This document shows, piece by piece, positions 1 through 7,388 of a stretch of 41,066 bases of DNA. The position numbers and the translations under genes are program-made. Source of the stretch: an uncultured Pelagibacteraceae bacterium (GTDB lineage Bacteria; Pseudomonadota; Alphaproteobacteria; Pelagibacterales; Pelagibacteraceae); assembly GCA_902587095.1 (NCBI GenBank), contig CACIJY010000007.1:1-41066 (forward strand), read 5' to 3'. The notes beneath the pieces were generated by a model. The model was not told where the DNA came from, ran no database searches, and saw only the letters and a list, made by a program, of their open reading frames with translations. Positions within the stretch are counted from its first letter, which is position 1, and every line of letters starts with the position of its first letter.

Positions 1-1078
1 CAACTTCAGTTTTTGTTTTGTAACCTATTAATTCTTCAATTTTATTTGACTGATGACCTTTTATTTTGTCAATTTCCTCAGATGAAAATGAACTCAGGCC
101 TATTGCTAGCTCTTTATCATTTTTGCTAATTATTTTTATTTGATCACCTTTTTTGAATGAACCTTCAACACTCTTTACACCTGCGGCCAGCAAACTTTTG
201 CCTTTTCGTAATGCATTTTCAGCACCTTCATCAATCTTTAAATATCCTTTTGCATGTAACGTGCTGGCAATCCACTTTTTTCTGGCATCTAATTTAGAAA
301 TTTCAGGAATAAACCAAGTACATATTTTTTTATCTAAAATATTACTCAAAGGTCTTTCTTTTAATCCGTTTGCTATTGCCATTTTACATCCTGAGAGCGC
401 ACATATTTTAGCTGCATCAATTTTAGTTCTCATACCACCTGATCCATACTCACTAGTTTTTCCAGAAGCTAATTTAATTATATTTTGGTCTATTTTTTCA
501 ATCTTATTTATTAATTTAGCATCTTTATGAATTTTTGGATTTTTTGTATAAAGTCCATCCACATCTGATAATAACACAAGACAATCTGCATCAGAAATTT
601 GAGCAACTCTTGAGGCTAGTCTATCATTATCTCCATATTTTATTTCGGAAGTAGCAATAGTATCATTTTCATTAACTATCGGTAAAAAATTAAGATTAAA
701 TAAATTTTCAATTGTCCTTTTAGCATTTATAGCCCTCCTTCTTATTTCAGTGTCTTCTAGTGTAAGCAATATTTGGGAAATATTAATTTTTTGAATAGCG
801 AAAATTTCCTTAAATAAATTCATTAATTCGATTTGTCCTACAGATGCTACTGCTTGACTTTGATCTATTTTAAGTTTTTTCTTTGTTATATTTAATTTCT
901 TACAACCAAGAGCAATTGCACCTGAACTTACTATAATAATATTCTTATTTTTTTTTCTTAAAGCTTTAATATCTTTTGCAAACTCCAATAACCATTTTTT
1001 TCTTATAATTTTTTTGTCATCAATAATTAACGACGATCCTATTTTAACAATAATAGTTTTAGAATTTTCAAGATACAT
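1..1078 (-). CDS. proB: Glutamate 5-kinase, C-terminus cut by window edge
   Basis: This gene phosphorylates L-glutamate to glutamyl-5-phosphate, the first step of proline synthesis, in the cytoplasm. I translated it by hand from the ATG at 1078-1076. The frame stays open to base 1, giving about 359 residues of a family usually near 370, so only the last few residues are missing. The amino-acid-kinase fold shows in VKIGSSLI near the start, VSSGAIALG, the NENDTIA segment, the SDVDGLYTKNP segment and GSGGMRTKIDAA. A PUA-like domain follows from about residue 270 (ALRKGKSLLAAGV, GSFKKGDQI). It is the last visible gene of rplU-rpmA-obg-proB and overlaps the end of obg by 11 bp, which suggests translational coupling. 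proA may follow outside the window but cannot be seen. Confidence 0.95.
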   Translation of the reverse strand, partial: MYLENSKTIIVKIGSSLIIDDKKIIRKKWLLEFAKDIKALRKKNKNIIIVSSGAIALGCKKLNITKKKLKIDQSQAVASVGQIELMNLFKEIFAIQKINISQILLTLEDTEIRRRAINAKRTIENLFNLNFLPIVNENDTIATSEIKYGDNDRLASRVAQISDADCLVLLSDVDGLYTKNPKIHKDAKLINKIEKIDQNIIKLASGKTSEYGSGGMRTKIDAAKICALSGCKMAIANGLKERPLSNILDKKICTWFIPEISKLDARKKWIASTLHAKGYLKIDEGAENALRKGKSLLAAGVKSVEGSFKKGDQIKIISKNDKELAIGLSSFSSEEIDKIKGHQSNKIEELIGYKTKTEV

Positions 1079-2051
1079 TTTTAAGCAACTTTATTTTTAA
1101 ATTTGATATTAATTTTTTGTTAAAAGTAGATAATTGAATAACTTTTTTATTTAATTTTTCCTCAAATTTCACCTTTTTATTTTTGAGCTCTTTTTGTGAT
1201 AATAAATCGACTTTATTTAAAACTATAATTTCTTTTTTTTTTAATAATTCCTTACTATACTCACCTAATTCTTTTCTAATTTGTTTATAAGAATTAACCA
1301 AATCTTCCTCAGAAACATCAATTAAGTGTAATAGTGTTTTACATCTTTCTACATGTTTTAAAAACTTTATACCTAAACCGACGCCAGTATGCGCTCCTTC
1401 GATTAATCCTGGTATATCTGCTAATGTAATCTCTTTATTATCATACATTGCAACACCTAGATTAGGATTTATAGTTGTAAACTTATAATTAGCAATTTTG
1501 GGATTTGCAGAGGTTATTGAGGCAAGTAAACTTGATTTACCTGCATTTGGTAAACCTATTATTCCAATATCAGCAATCGTTTTGAGTTGTAACCAAATCC
1601 AAAATTCCTCGCCTTTTGTACCTTTTGTAAATTTTCTAGGAGCTCTATTTGTAGATGACTTAAATCTGGTATTTCCAAAACCACCTCGACCTCCTACAGC
1701 AACAGTAAATTCATCTTTTTCTTTTTTGAAATCAAAAAGTAAAGTTTTGTTATCTTCTTCAAAAATTTGAGTCCCAATTGGAACAGATAAGAATAAATCT
1801 TTTCCACCTCTCCCTGTTTGATTTTTTCCTTTACCATCACCACCCCTTTTGGCTTTGAAATGTTGTTGATATCTATAATCGATTAATGTATTTAAATTTC
1901 TTTCTGATTTTAATACAACAGAGCCACCCTTGCCCCCGTCACCTCCATCTGGACCTCCGAACTCAATAAATTTTTCACGTCTAAAGCTTGGTGATCCTGA
2001 GCCACCGTTGCCAGCTTTAACAAATATCTTTACTTGATCTAGGAATTTCAT
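1068..2051 (-). CDS. obg: GTPase Obg/CgtA, ribosome assembly
   Basis: Obg is an essential GTPase that acts in 50S ribosome maturation and stress or growth control. The 327-residue product has the glycine-rich Obg fold (about 1-158, with GGPDGGDGGKGG at 32-43). The G domain follows: G1 GLPNAGKS at 166-173, G3 DIPG at 212-215 and G4 NKVD at 279-282. It ends soon after G5, so it lacks the extra C-terminal region that makes E. coli ObgE about 390 residues. The ATG at 2051 is the natural start because the protein begins directly with the conserved MKFLDQVKIFVKAGNGG. It lies 29 bp after rpmA, the usual bacterial arrangement next to L21/L27, and overlaps proB by 11 bp. Confidence 0.97.
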   Translation of the reverse strand: MKFLDQVKIFVKAGNGGSGSPSFRREKFIEFGGPDGGDGGKGGSVVLKSERNLNTLIDYRYQQHFKAKRGGDGKGKNQTGRGGKDLFLSVPIGTQIFEEDNKTLLFDFKKEKDEFTVAVGGRGGFGNTRFKSSTNRAPRKFTKGTKGEEFWIWLQLKTIADIGIIGLPNAGKSSLLASITSANPKIANYKFTTINPNLGVAMYDNKEITLADIPGLIEGAHTGVGLGIKFLKHVERCKTLLHLIDVSEEDLVNSYKQIRKELGEYSKELLKKKEIIVLNKVDLLSQKELKNKKVKFEEKLNKKVIQLSTFNKKLISNLKIKLLKNVS

Positions 2052-2080
2052 AATACAACTTTTGTTTTTGTTGTATGAAT

Positions 2081-2335
2081 TTAATTGGGTTTTACTGAAA
2101 CGTAAGTTCTATCTGACTTACTTTTTTTAAAAACAACCTTACCCTTAACAACTGAGAAAATAGAATGATCTTTACCCATACCAACGTTTTGGCCTGGAAA
2201 AATTTTAGTTCCTCTTTGCCTAACTATTATATTGCCAGGCACAACGAATTGGCCACCGTATTTTTTTACACCTAATCTTCTACCAGCACTATCTCTTCCG
2301 TTTCGAGAGGATCCACCTGCTTTTTTTGTTGCCAT
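2081..2335 (-). CDS. rpmA: 50S ribosomal protein L27
   Basis: L27 sits near the peptidyl-transferase centre of the 50S subunit, with its N-terminal tail reaching towards the P-site tRNA. The 84-residue product starts [16 protein letters not shown] and contains [12 protein letters not shown] and the [13 protein letters not shown] block, which are family signatures, and its length is normal. There is no N-terminal extension of the kind cleaved in Firmicutes. It lies 8 bp downstream of rplU and is presumably cotranscribed with it. Confidence 0.98.
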   Translation of the reverse strand: MATKKAGGSSRNGRDSAGRRLGVKKYGGQFVVPGNIIVRQRGTKIFPGQNVGMGKDHSIFSVVKGKVVFKKSKSDRTYVSVKPN

Positions 2336-2343
2336 AATTTATT

Positions 2344-2742
2344 TTACTTATCTTTTTTAATTTCAGTCTTTTTTTCTTTTTTTACTTTACTAACTTTTTC
2401 AGCCTCAGACAATACTTTACCATCTTTTGACATTATCTTATTGACTCTAATTAATGAGTATTGCTGTCTGTGACCATTTTTTCTTCTAGAATTTTTTCTT
2501 CGTCTTTTTTTAAATATTAGAACTGTCCTATTTTTATCATTTTTTAAAAATTCGGCTTCTACTTTTGCACCTTGAACGGTAGGCAAACCCACCTCAATAT
2601 TTTTATCATCCCCGTAGGCAAGTATTTCTTTAAATTCAATTATAGAATTTGGTTTTTGATCTCCAAATTTTTCTATTTTAATTATTTCTCCAGCTTTAAC
2701 TTTATATTGTTTTCCACCAGTTTGTATTATCGCAAAAGACAT
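2344..2742 (-). CDS. rplU: 50S ribosomal protein L21
   Basis: L21 binds 23S rRNA in the large subunit. The first part is canonical (MSFAIIQTGGKQYKVKAGE at the N-terminus, KKRRRKNSRRKNGHRQQY near residues 78-95). At 132 residues it is longer than the roughly 103 of E. coli L21 because of a Lys/Glu/Val-rich C-terminal tail (about 105-132). Such charged tails occur in several alphaproteobacterial L21 proteins, and their role is not visible here. The ATG at 2742 is preceded by an AAGGA-type ribosome binding site at about 2748-2753. It is the first gene of the rplU-rpmA-obg-proB run and has a good promoter candidate upstream. Confidence 0.97.
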   Translation of the reverse strand: MSFAIIQTGGKQYKVKAGEIIKIEKFGDQKPNSIIEFKEILAYGDDKNIEVGLPTVQGAKVEAEFLKNDKNRTVLIFKKRRRKNSRRKNGHRQQYSLIRVNKIMSKDGKVLSEAEKVSKVKKEKKTEIKKDK

Positions 2743-2766
2743 GTTTTATCCTTAAAAATTAAATGC

Positions 2767-2794
2767 AATATATAATTAGCTTTTTTATAGTCAA
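2767..2794 (-). promoter_or_regulatory. Putative sigma70 promoter for rplU operon
   Basis: Reading the minus strand, a TTGACT box (2794-2789) is followed after 16 bases by TATATT (2772-2767). Transcription would begin about 20 bp before the rplU ATG at 2742, leaving room for the AAGGA ribosome binding site. The element lies in the 62-bp gap between gloB and rplU. It suggests the ribosomal-protein operon has its own promoter and does not rely only on read-through from metX-metW-gloB. Confidence 0.5.
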
Positions 2795-2804
2795 GATTAA
2801 TAAG

Positions 2805-3521
2805 CTAAAAATTATCCTTTAAATCCCTCAGTTTTGAGAAGGCTTCAATACTTTCTGCCTTTAAAAATATATTGCATTCTAGTTCCTCTTTTAAAATAGA
2901 TGGAATTGTTGGAATACCTGCCTTTAAATTTTTATTAATTAATTCTATTTTTTTTTTAAGATTTTCATTATCTGGATCATGCTCAATACAGAATTTTGCA
3001 TTGCTCAACGTATATTCATGCCCACAATAAATTAAAGTTTCTTTATCAAAAGTTTTAATCAATGATAATGATCTGAACATATCTTCATACGTTCCTTCAA
3101 ATAACCTTCCACAGCTTAATGAAAATAAAGTATCTCCTGTGAACAATATTTTGTCATTGAAAAAATGATAGCAAATATGACCTGAGGTGTGACCTGGAGT
3201 ATGATAAGTTTTAAATTTAAAATCACCTTCTTTAAATATCTCCTCATTTTTGAGACAAATATCTATGCCTGGTATTCTTTTTTTATCATCTATAAAACCA
3301 ATTATTTTACACTTGTACTTTTCTTTTAATGTTAAATTTCCGTCTATATGATCAAAGTGATGGTGTGTGTTTAAGATATACTTTAATTTTAGATTAAATT
3401 TTTCTAATGATTTGATAAGTGGACCAGATTCGCTTGGGTCTACAACTAGTGCCTCATTATTATTATGCACTATATATGAAAAATTATCTTTTAAACATTT
3501 TACAATTTCAACTTTTATCAT
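2805..3521 (-). CDS. gloB: Hydroxyacylglutathione hydrolase (glyoxalase II)
   Basis: This metallo-beta-lactamase-fold enzyme hydrolyses S-D-lactoylglutathione to D-lactate and glutathione, the second step of methylglyoxal detoxification. The 238-residue protein has the THHHFDHIDG metal-binding motif at 52-61, a second histidine cluster in YHTPGHTSGH, the FTGDTLF segment with the bridging aspartate, and the late histidine in YCGHEYT. The length is a little short of the typical 250 but all metal ligands appear present. The C-terminal part is where glutathione-binding residues lie in GloB. It overlaps metW by 4 bp, so it is translated from the same message as metX-metW. Assignment to glyoxalase II over another MBL hydrolase rests on overall pattern and length. 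Confidence 0.85.
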   Translation of the reverse strand: MIKVEIVKCLKDNFSYIVHNNNEALVVDPSESGPLIKSLEKFNLKLKYILNTHHHFDHIDGNLTLKEKYKCKIIGFIDDKKRIPGIDICLKNEEIFKEGDFKFKTYHTPGHTSGHICYHFFNDKILFTGDTLFSLSCGRLFEGTYEDMFRSLSLIKTFDKETLIYCGHEYTLSNAKFCIEHDPDNENLKKKIELINKNLKAGIPTIPSILKEELECNIFLKAESIEAFSKLRDLKDNF

Positions 3522-4114
3522 TTTTCTATTAAAAAAATACCAAGTTCAGAAGTTAAATTTTTAAAATTTAAATTAAACTTATTAATTGAAGATACTTTAT
3601 TATTTGTAAGAGCTAAAGATTTAAATAAATTTATTTTTCTATCATTACAAAAGTTTACGAAGTCCTTAATTGAGCACATGTGGAGATTGGGTGTATTATA
3701 CCACTCATTCGGTAGCGTCTTAGTAACAGGCATTGTACCTTTAAATAACAAGTTAAATCTCACTTTCCAAAAACCAAAATTTGGTATCGTTACAATTGAT
3801 GTCTTTCCTATTCTTAATAAATCACTTATTACTTTTTCGGGATTTAAAAAAGCTTGTAAGGTTTGGCTTAAAATAACATAATCAAAACTATTGCTAGGAA
3901 ATTGTCGTAAATCCATCTCAGCATTACCTTCAATTACGGTGAGTCCCTTCTGAATACATTTTTGAACATTATCTTTAGATATTTCTAAACCTCTAATTTT
4001 TTTAGATATGTTTTCATAAATAAATTTCATCAGTTCGCCATCTCCACAACCGACATCTAAAATTGATTTTTCTCTTTGAATAGAGTTTGCAATAATTTTA
4101 AATTCTTCTTTCAT
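3518..4114 (-). CDS. metW: Methionine biosynthesis protein MetW
   Basis: MetW is a small class I methyltransferase-fold protein that accompanies MetX in many proteobacteria and is needed for full homoserine acyltransferase function in species where this was tested. The 198-residue product has the SAM-binding-type glycine motif ILDVGCGDGELM (about 18-29), an acidic ending of the next strand (RGLEISKDNVQKC), and NSFDYVILSQTLQ. The C-terminal NEWYNTPNLHMCSIKDF block is characteristic of MetW. It begins 2 bp after the metX stop (TAA TT ATG), showing tight coupling, and its end overlaps gloB by 4 bp. Its own methyl acceptor, if any, is unknown. Confidence 0.92.
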   Translation of the reverse strand: MKEEFKIIANSIQREKSILDVGCGDGELMKFIYENISKKIRGLEISKDNVQKCIQKGLTVIEGNAEMDLRQFPSNSFDYVILSQTLQAFLNPEKVISDLLRIGKTSIVTIPNFGFWKVRFNLLFKGTMPVTKTLPNEWYNTPNLHMCSIKDFVNFCNDRKINLFKSLALTNNKVSSINKFNLNFKNLTSELGIFLIEK

Positions 4115-4116
4115 AA

Positions 4117-5232
4117 TTATTTTTTATATGAGTTATCAACATAATTCTTTAATGCATTTAGAAAATCAGGAACATCCAATAAAAAAGAGTCGTGACCTTT
4201 ATCAGATTTTACCTCTAAAAATCCTACATCTGCATTTATCGCATTTAAGGCAATTACTATCTCTCTATTTTCGGATGTTGGATACAGCCAGTCAGAGGTA
4301 AATGAAATTATAAAAAATTTGGTTTTTGTATTTTTAAATACTTTTGAAAGATCACTGTTAGTATTTTTGCTAAGATCAAAATAATCCATAGCTCTTGTTA
4401 TATAAAGATAGCTATTTGCATCGAATCGGTCAACAAATATCGATCCCTGATATCTAAGATAACTTTCAATTTGAAAATCAGCATCAAAACCAAATTTGAT
4501 TTTGTCTCGCTCTTGAAGCTTTCTGCCAAATTTTTCCTGAAGACCTTTTTTTGATAAATAAGTAATGTGGGCTGCCATTCTTGCAACAGACAGTCCCTTA
4601 GCAGGAGATTTATTTTCTAAATCATAATTACCATTTTTCCAGTTTTCATCTGCCATTATTGCTTGCCTTCCCAACTCATTAAAAGCAATATTTTGGGCAG
4701 AGTGACTAGCAGAGCATGCTATAGGAATAGCAATTTTTGATTTATCTGGGTAGTTAGCAATAAATTGTAAAACTTGCATTCCACCCATAGATCCACCAGT
4801 GACACAAAATAATTTTTCTATATTGAAATGATCAAGTAAATTAAATTGTGCATTAACCATATCGTTTATTGTTATAACAGGAAAATTAATACCAATTTTT
4901 TTTCCATTTTTTTTATCGATGGAGCTAGGACCATAGGATCCCATACAGCCACCAATAACATTTGCACATATTATAAAATATTTATTTGTATCAAGTGCTT
5001 TATTTGGACCAATCACATATGACCACCATCCATCTTTATTAGTTACTGGATTTTTACCTGACGCAAACTGATCTCCAGTAAGTGCGTGAAACACCATTAT
5101 AGCATTATCTTTATCTTGATTGAGCTTTCCATAAGTTTCATAAGCAAGAGGATAATCTGCAATAGTAACTCCGCAATCTAATTTTAGTGGTTTTTTAATA
5201 ATTATTTTTTTTATATTGTTAAATTCGTTCAT
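4117..5232 (-). CDS. metX: Homoserine O-acyltransferase (MetX family)
   Basis: MetX activates homoserine by O-acylation (acetyl-CoA in most members, succinyl-CoA in some), committing it to methionine. The 371-residue alpha/beta-hydrolase-fold protein has the nucleophile elbow GGSMGG with Ser148, the HALTGDQ segment at 49-55, the aspartate region in SFTSDWLYPT, and the catalytic histidine in DKGHDSFLL near the C-terminus. The ATG at 5232 follows a SAM-II riboswitch, so expression should fall when S-adenosylmethionine is abundant. It heads the metX-metW-gloB transcription unit. No Shine-Dalgarno is visible before the ATG. Acetyl versus succinyl specificity cannot be settled by eye. Confidence 0.95.
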   Translation of the reverse strand: MNEFNNIKKIIIKKPLKLDCGVTIADYPLAYETYGKLNQDKDNAIMVFHALTGDQFASGKNPVTNKDGWWSYVIGPNKALDTNKYFIICANVIGGCMGSYGPSSIDKKNGKKIGINFPVITINDMVNAQFNLLDHFNIEKLFCVTGGSMGGMQVLQFIANYPDKSKIAIPIACSASHSAQNIAFNELGRQAIMADENWKNGNYDLENKSPAKGLSVARMAAHITYLSKKGLQEKFGRKLQERDKIKFGFDADFQIESYLRYQGSIFVDRFDANSYLYITRAMDYFDLSKNTNSDLSKVFKNTKTKFFIISFTSDWLYPTSENREIVIALNAINADVGFLEVKSDKGHDSFLLDVPDFLNALKNYVDNSYKK

Positions 5233-5261
5233 AATATCTGATGTGAATTGTGAGGAAAAAA

Positions 5262-5314
5262 ACTTATTTAGCGGTTTTTTTAAAGCGCTCGCAATTCAGT
5301 TAAATCAGCGCAAA
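5262..5314 (-). promoter_or_regulatory. SAM-II riboswitch upstream of metX
   Basis: On the minus strand the 5' leader of metX contains the compact SAM-II (metA-type) aptamer. Stem P1 pairs GCGCT (5311-5307) with AGCGC (5289-5285). The loop begins with the near-invariant GATTTAA (5306-5300) and contains TTGCG (5294-5290). The 3' strand has CCGCTAAATAAG (5274-5263), where CGC can pair with GCG of the loop to form the H-type pseudoknot and TAAA faces the TTTA of the loop. This matches my memory of the SAM-II consensus found upstream of met genes in alphaproteobacteria and in marine metagenomic metX leaders. A run of seven T residues (5262-5256) follows directly. Binding of SAM should stabilise the pseudoknot and lower metX expression. 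Confidence 0.9.
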
Positions 5315-5319
5315 GATCT

Positions 5320-5346
5320 TCTATAGCAAGTTATCAATTATGTCAA
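5320..5346 (-). promoter_or_regulatory. Putative sigma70 promoter for metX operon
   Basis: On the minus strand a perfect TTGACA (5346-5341) is followed, after a short 15-base spacer, by TATAGA (5325-5320). The predicted transcription start, about 6-8 bases further on, falls at the first base of the SAM-II aptamer, which fits a riboswitch leader that carries no extra 5' sequence. The spacer is shorter than ideal, so the exact -10 is uncertain. Confidence 0.5.
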
Positions 5347-5407
5347 TTACAACTGATCGTTGTTTAATTTTATTTCAATTATTTTATTATTATTTATATA
5401 TATGATT

Positions 5408-6481
5408 ATGCAAAAAGTAATTTTTAGGAAAATCGGAGTAAAAAGTTACAAACCTGGTAGGTCAGTGCTTTTAAACAAAAAAAAGGTAATTAAATTGTCA
5501 GCAAATGAATCTGCATTAGGTTTCTCGCCAAGAGTAAAAAAAAAATTATCAAAAATTAATTTGTTATCTAAATATCCTGACTCAAAATCTAAGAGTTTAC
5601 GTAAGGAAATTTCAAAAAAATTTAAATGTAATTTCGACCAAATAATTTGTGGCTCAGGTTCAGACGAAATAATTCAAATGATATGTCAACTATTTTTGAC
5701 AAAATCAGATGAAGTAATTGTGCCAAAATATAGTTTTTTAATGTATAGAATTTATTCAGGAATAATTGGGGCCAAAGTTATCTATGCTGATGAAGAAAAT
5801 TTTAAAGTATCAGTAGACAATATATTAAAAAAAGTAACTCGAAAAACTAAAATTGTTTTTTTAGCAAATCCTAATAATCCAACAGCAACTTATTTGTCTG
5901 CAGTAGAATTAAAAAATTTAAGAAAAAGGCTCAGGACAAATATTCTGTTAGTTGTTGATGATGCTTATGAAGAATACATGTTGAATAAAGACTACAAGTC
6001 TGGACTAAACTTATTTAAAAACAAAAATAATGTTTTTATTTTAAGGACATTTTCTAAAATTTATGGACTGGCCTCCTTAAGAGTTGGTTGGGGGTATGGG
6101 TCTAAAGAAATAATAAAAGCGTTGATGAATATTAAACCACCATTTAATATTACAAAAATAGGCGAGATGTCAGCTATTGAATCTCTTAGAGATAAAAAAT
6201 TTATATCAAAATCGGTCAAACATAATAAAGAATGGGCAGAAATACTTAAACGTAATTTGGAAAAATTTAACATAAATACAAACAAGGTGTCTGCAAACTT
6301 TTTGTTATTACACTTTGACAAGTGCAAAATTTCTGCTCAAAAATTTAAAAAAAAACTTGAAGAAAAAGGTATTATTGTTAGAAGCCTTGAAGTATATGGT
6401 ATTAAAAACAAATTAAGAGTGACAATTGGAAACCGTAAAGAAAATTATTTTTTTCTCAAAACCTTAAGATCAATATTCTGA
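5408..6481 (+). CDS. hisC: Histidinol-phosphate/aromatic aminotransferase family
   Basis: A PLP-dependent fold-type I aminotransferase of the HisC family, which converts imidazole-acetol phosphate to histidinol phosphate. The product from ATG 5408 is 357 residues, normal for HisC. Visible motifs are KLSANESALGFSP near the N-terminus, NPNNPTAT, VVDDAYEEY, and the PLP-lysine segment FSKIYGLASLRVGWG (the Lys is residue 217 from this start). An in-frame TTG at 5360 would add a hydrophobic stretch unlike the family, so I prefer ATG 5408 (ATG 5402 is the alternative). tyrA follows after one base. Pairing with tyrA suggests the enzyme may also, or mainly, transaminate aromatic 2-oxo acids such as phenylpyruvate, hydroxyphenylpyruvate or prephenate. 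That is an inference. Confidence 0.88.
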   Translation: MQKVIFRKIGVKSYKPGRSVLLNKKKVIKLSANESALGFSPRVKKKLSKINLLSKYPDSKSKSLRKEISKKFKCNFDQIICGSGSDEIIQMICQLFLTKSDEVIVPKYSFLMYRIYSGIIGAKVIYADEENFKVSVDNILKKVTRKTKIVFLANPNNPTATYLSAVELKNLRKRLRTNILLVVDDAYEEYMLNKDYKSGLNLFKNKNNVFILRTFSKIYGLASLRVGWGYGSKEIIKALMNIKPPFNITKIGEMSAIESLRDKKFISKSVKHNKEWAEILKRNLEKFNINTNKVSANFLLLHFDKCKISAQKFKKKLEEKGIIVRSLEVYGIKNKLRVTIGNRKENYFFLKTLRSIF

Positions 6482-6482
6482 A

Positions 6483-7388
6483 ATGTTTAAAAATATATTA
6501 ATTGTTGGATGCGGGCTAATTGGTTCATCTATTCTAAGAGGTTCAATAAACAAAAAAATTTCGAAGAATATTTATGTTTTTGAAAAATCAAAAAAAAATA
6601 CTTCTTTTGTGAAAAAGATTGATAAGAAAATAAAATTTCTTAATAGAATAGACCATAAAGTTTCTGATATGGATTTAATTGTTCTCTCTACTCATATGAG
6701 TCAGTATAATAATATAGTTAAAAAGTTACAAAGATACATCTCTTCTAAGAGTCTTATAACTGATACAGCTTCAACAAAACGTAATATTGAAAATTTGATT
6801 AAGAGAAATAAAAAATTGAAAAAAATCTTTATACCAAGTCATCCAATTGCTGGTTCGGAAGTGAGTGGACCAGAGTTTGGTAATAAGGATTTATTTAAAG
6901 ACAAATGGTGTATAATTTTAAAAAAAGATAGCTATTCTAGAAAAAATATAAAAAGAATAGAAAAATTTTGGAAAAAACTTGGATCAAAAACAATATTCAT
7001 GAATGCCATTGATCATGATAAAATTTTTTCAATAACAAGTCATTTACCACATTTAATTGCATATAATTTAGTTAAAACTGCTATAGATTTTCAAAAAAAA
7101 AATAAACAAAATATTATAAAATATAGCGCGGGTGGTTTAAGAGATTTTTCAAGAACAGCAGCGTCCAATGAAATTATGTGGCGAGATATTTTCTTTAGTA
7201 ACAAGGACAATGTTATTAATTCAATTAATATTTTTATTAAAAATTTAAATAATTTTAAGAAATTTATTAAAAATGAAAATAACAAAAATATATTAAAGAT
7301 ATTAAAAAATTCAAAAAAAGTTCGAAAACAAATAATTGATTTAAAGCAAGATATTTCGAAACCTAATTTTGGAAGAGATCTATTTTAA
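6483..7388 (+). CDS. tyrA: Prephenate/arogenate dehydrogenase
   Basis: TyrA-family enzymes oxidatively decarboxylate prephenate (or arogenate) in tyrosine synthesis, using NAD(P). The 301-residue protein has the Rossmann motif VGCGLIGSS at 8-16, the segment PSHPIAGSEVSGPEFG that carries conserved substrate-site residues, and ITSHLPHLIAYNL followed by SAGGLRDFSRTAAS, all typical of monofunctional TyrA/TyrC. There is no fused chorismate mutase or ACT domain. It starts one base after the hisC stop. Its stop codon shares TTAA with the stop of the convergent TPR-sulfotransferase gene. Substrate choice between prephenate and arogenate is open. Confidence 0.93.
   Translation: MFKNILIVGCGLIGSSILRGSINKKISKNIYVFEKSKKNTSFVKKIDKKIKFLNRIDHKVSDMDLIVLSTHMSQYNNIVKKLQRYISSKSLITDTASTKRNIENLIKRNKKLKKIFIPSHPIAGSEVSGPEFGNKDLFKDKWCIILKKDSYSRKNIKRIEKFWKKLGSKTIFMNAIDHDKIFSITSHLPHLIAYNLVKTAIDFQKKNKQNIIKYSAGGLRDFSRTAASNEIMWRDIFFSNKDNVINSINIFIKNLNNFKKFIKNENNKNILKILKNSKKVRKQIIDLKQDISKPNFGRDLF

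Noticed and set aside
153-530. Plus-strand open frame of 125 codons
   Set aside because: It lies antisense to proB, whose translation shows clear kinase and PUA motifs; the plus-strand product has no recognisable features.
5360-5407. Extended hisC N-terminus from TTG 5360 that would encode a membrane helix
   Set aside because: The extra residues (FNFISIILLLFIY) are unlike HisC, the start would be TTG, and two ATG codons at 5402 and 5408 give the family-normal N-terminus.
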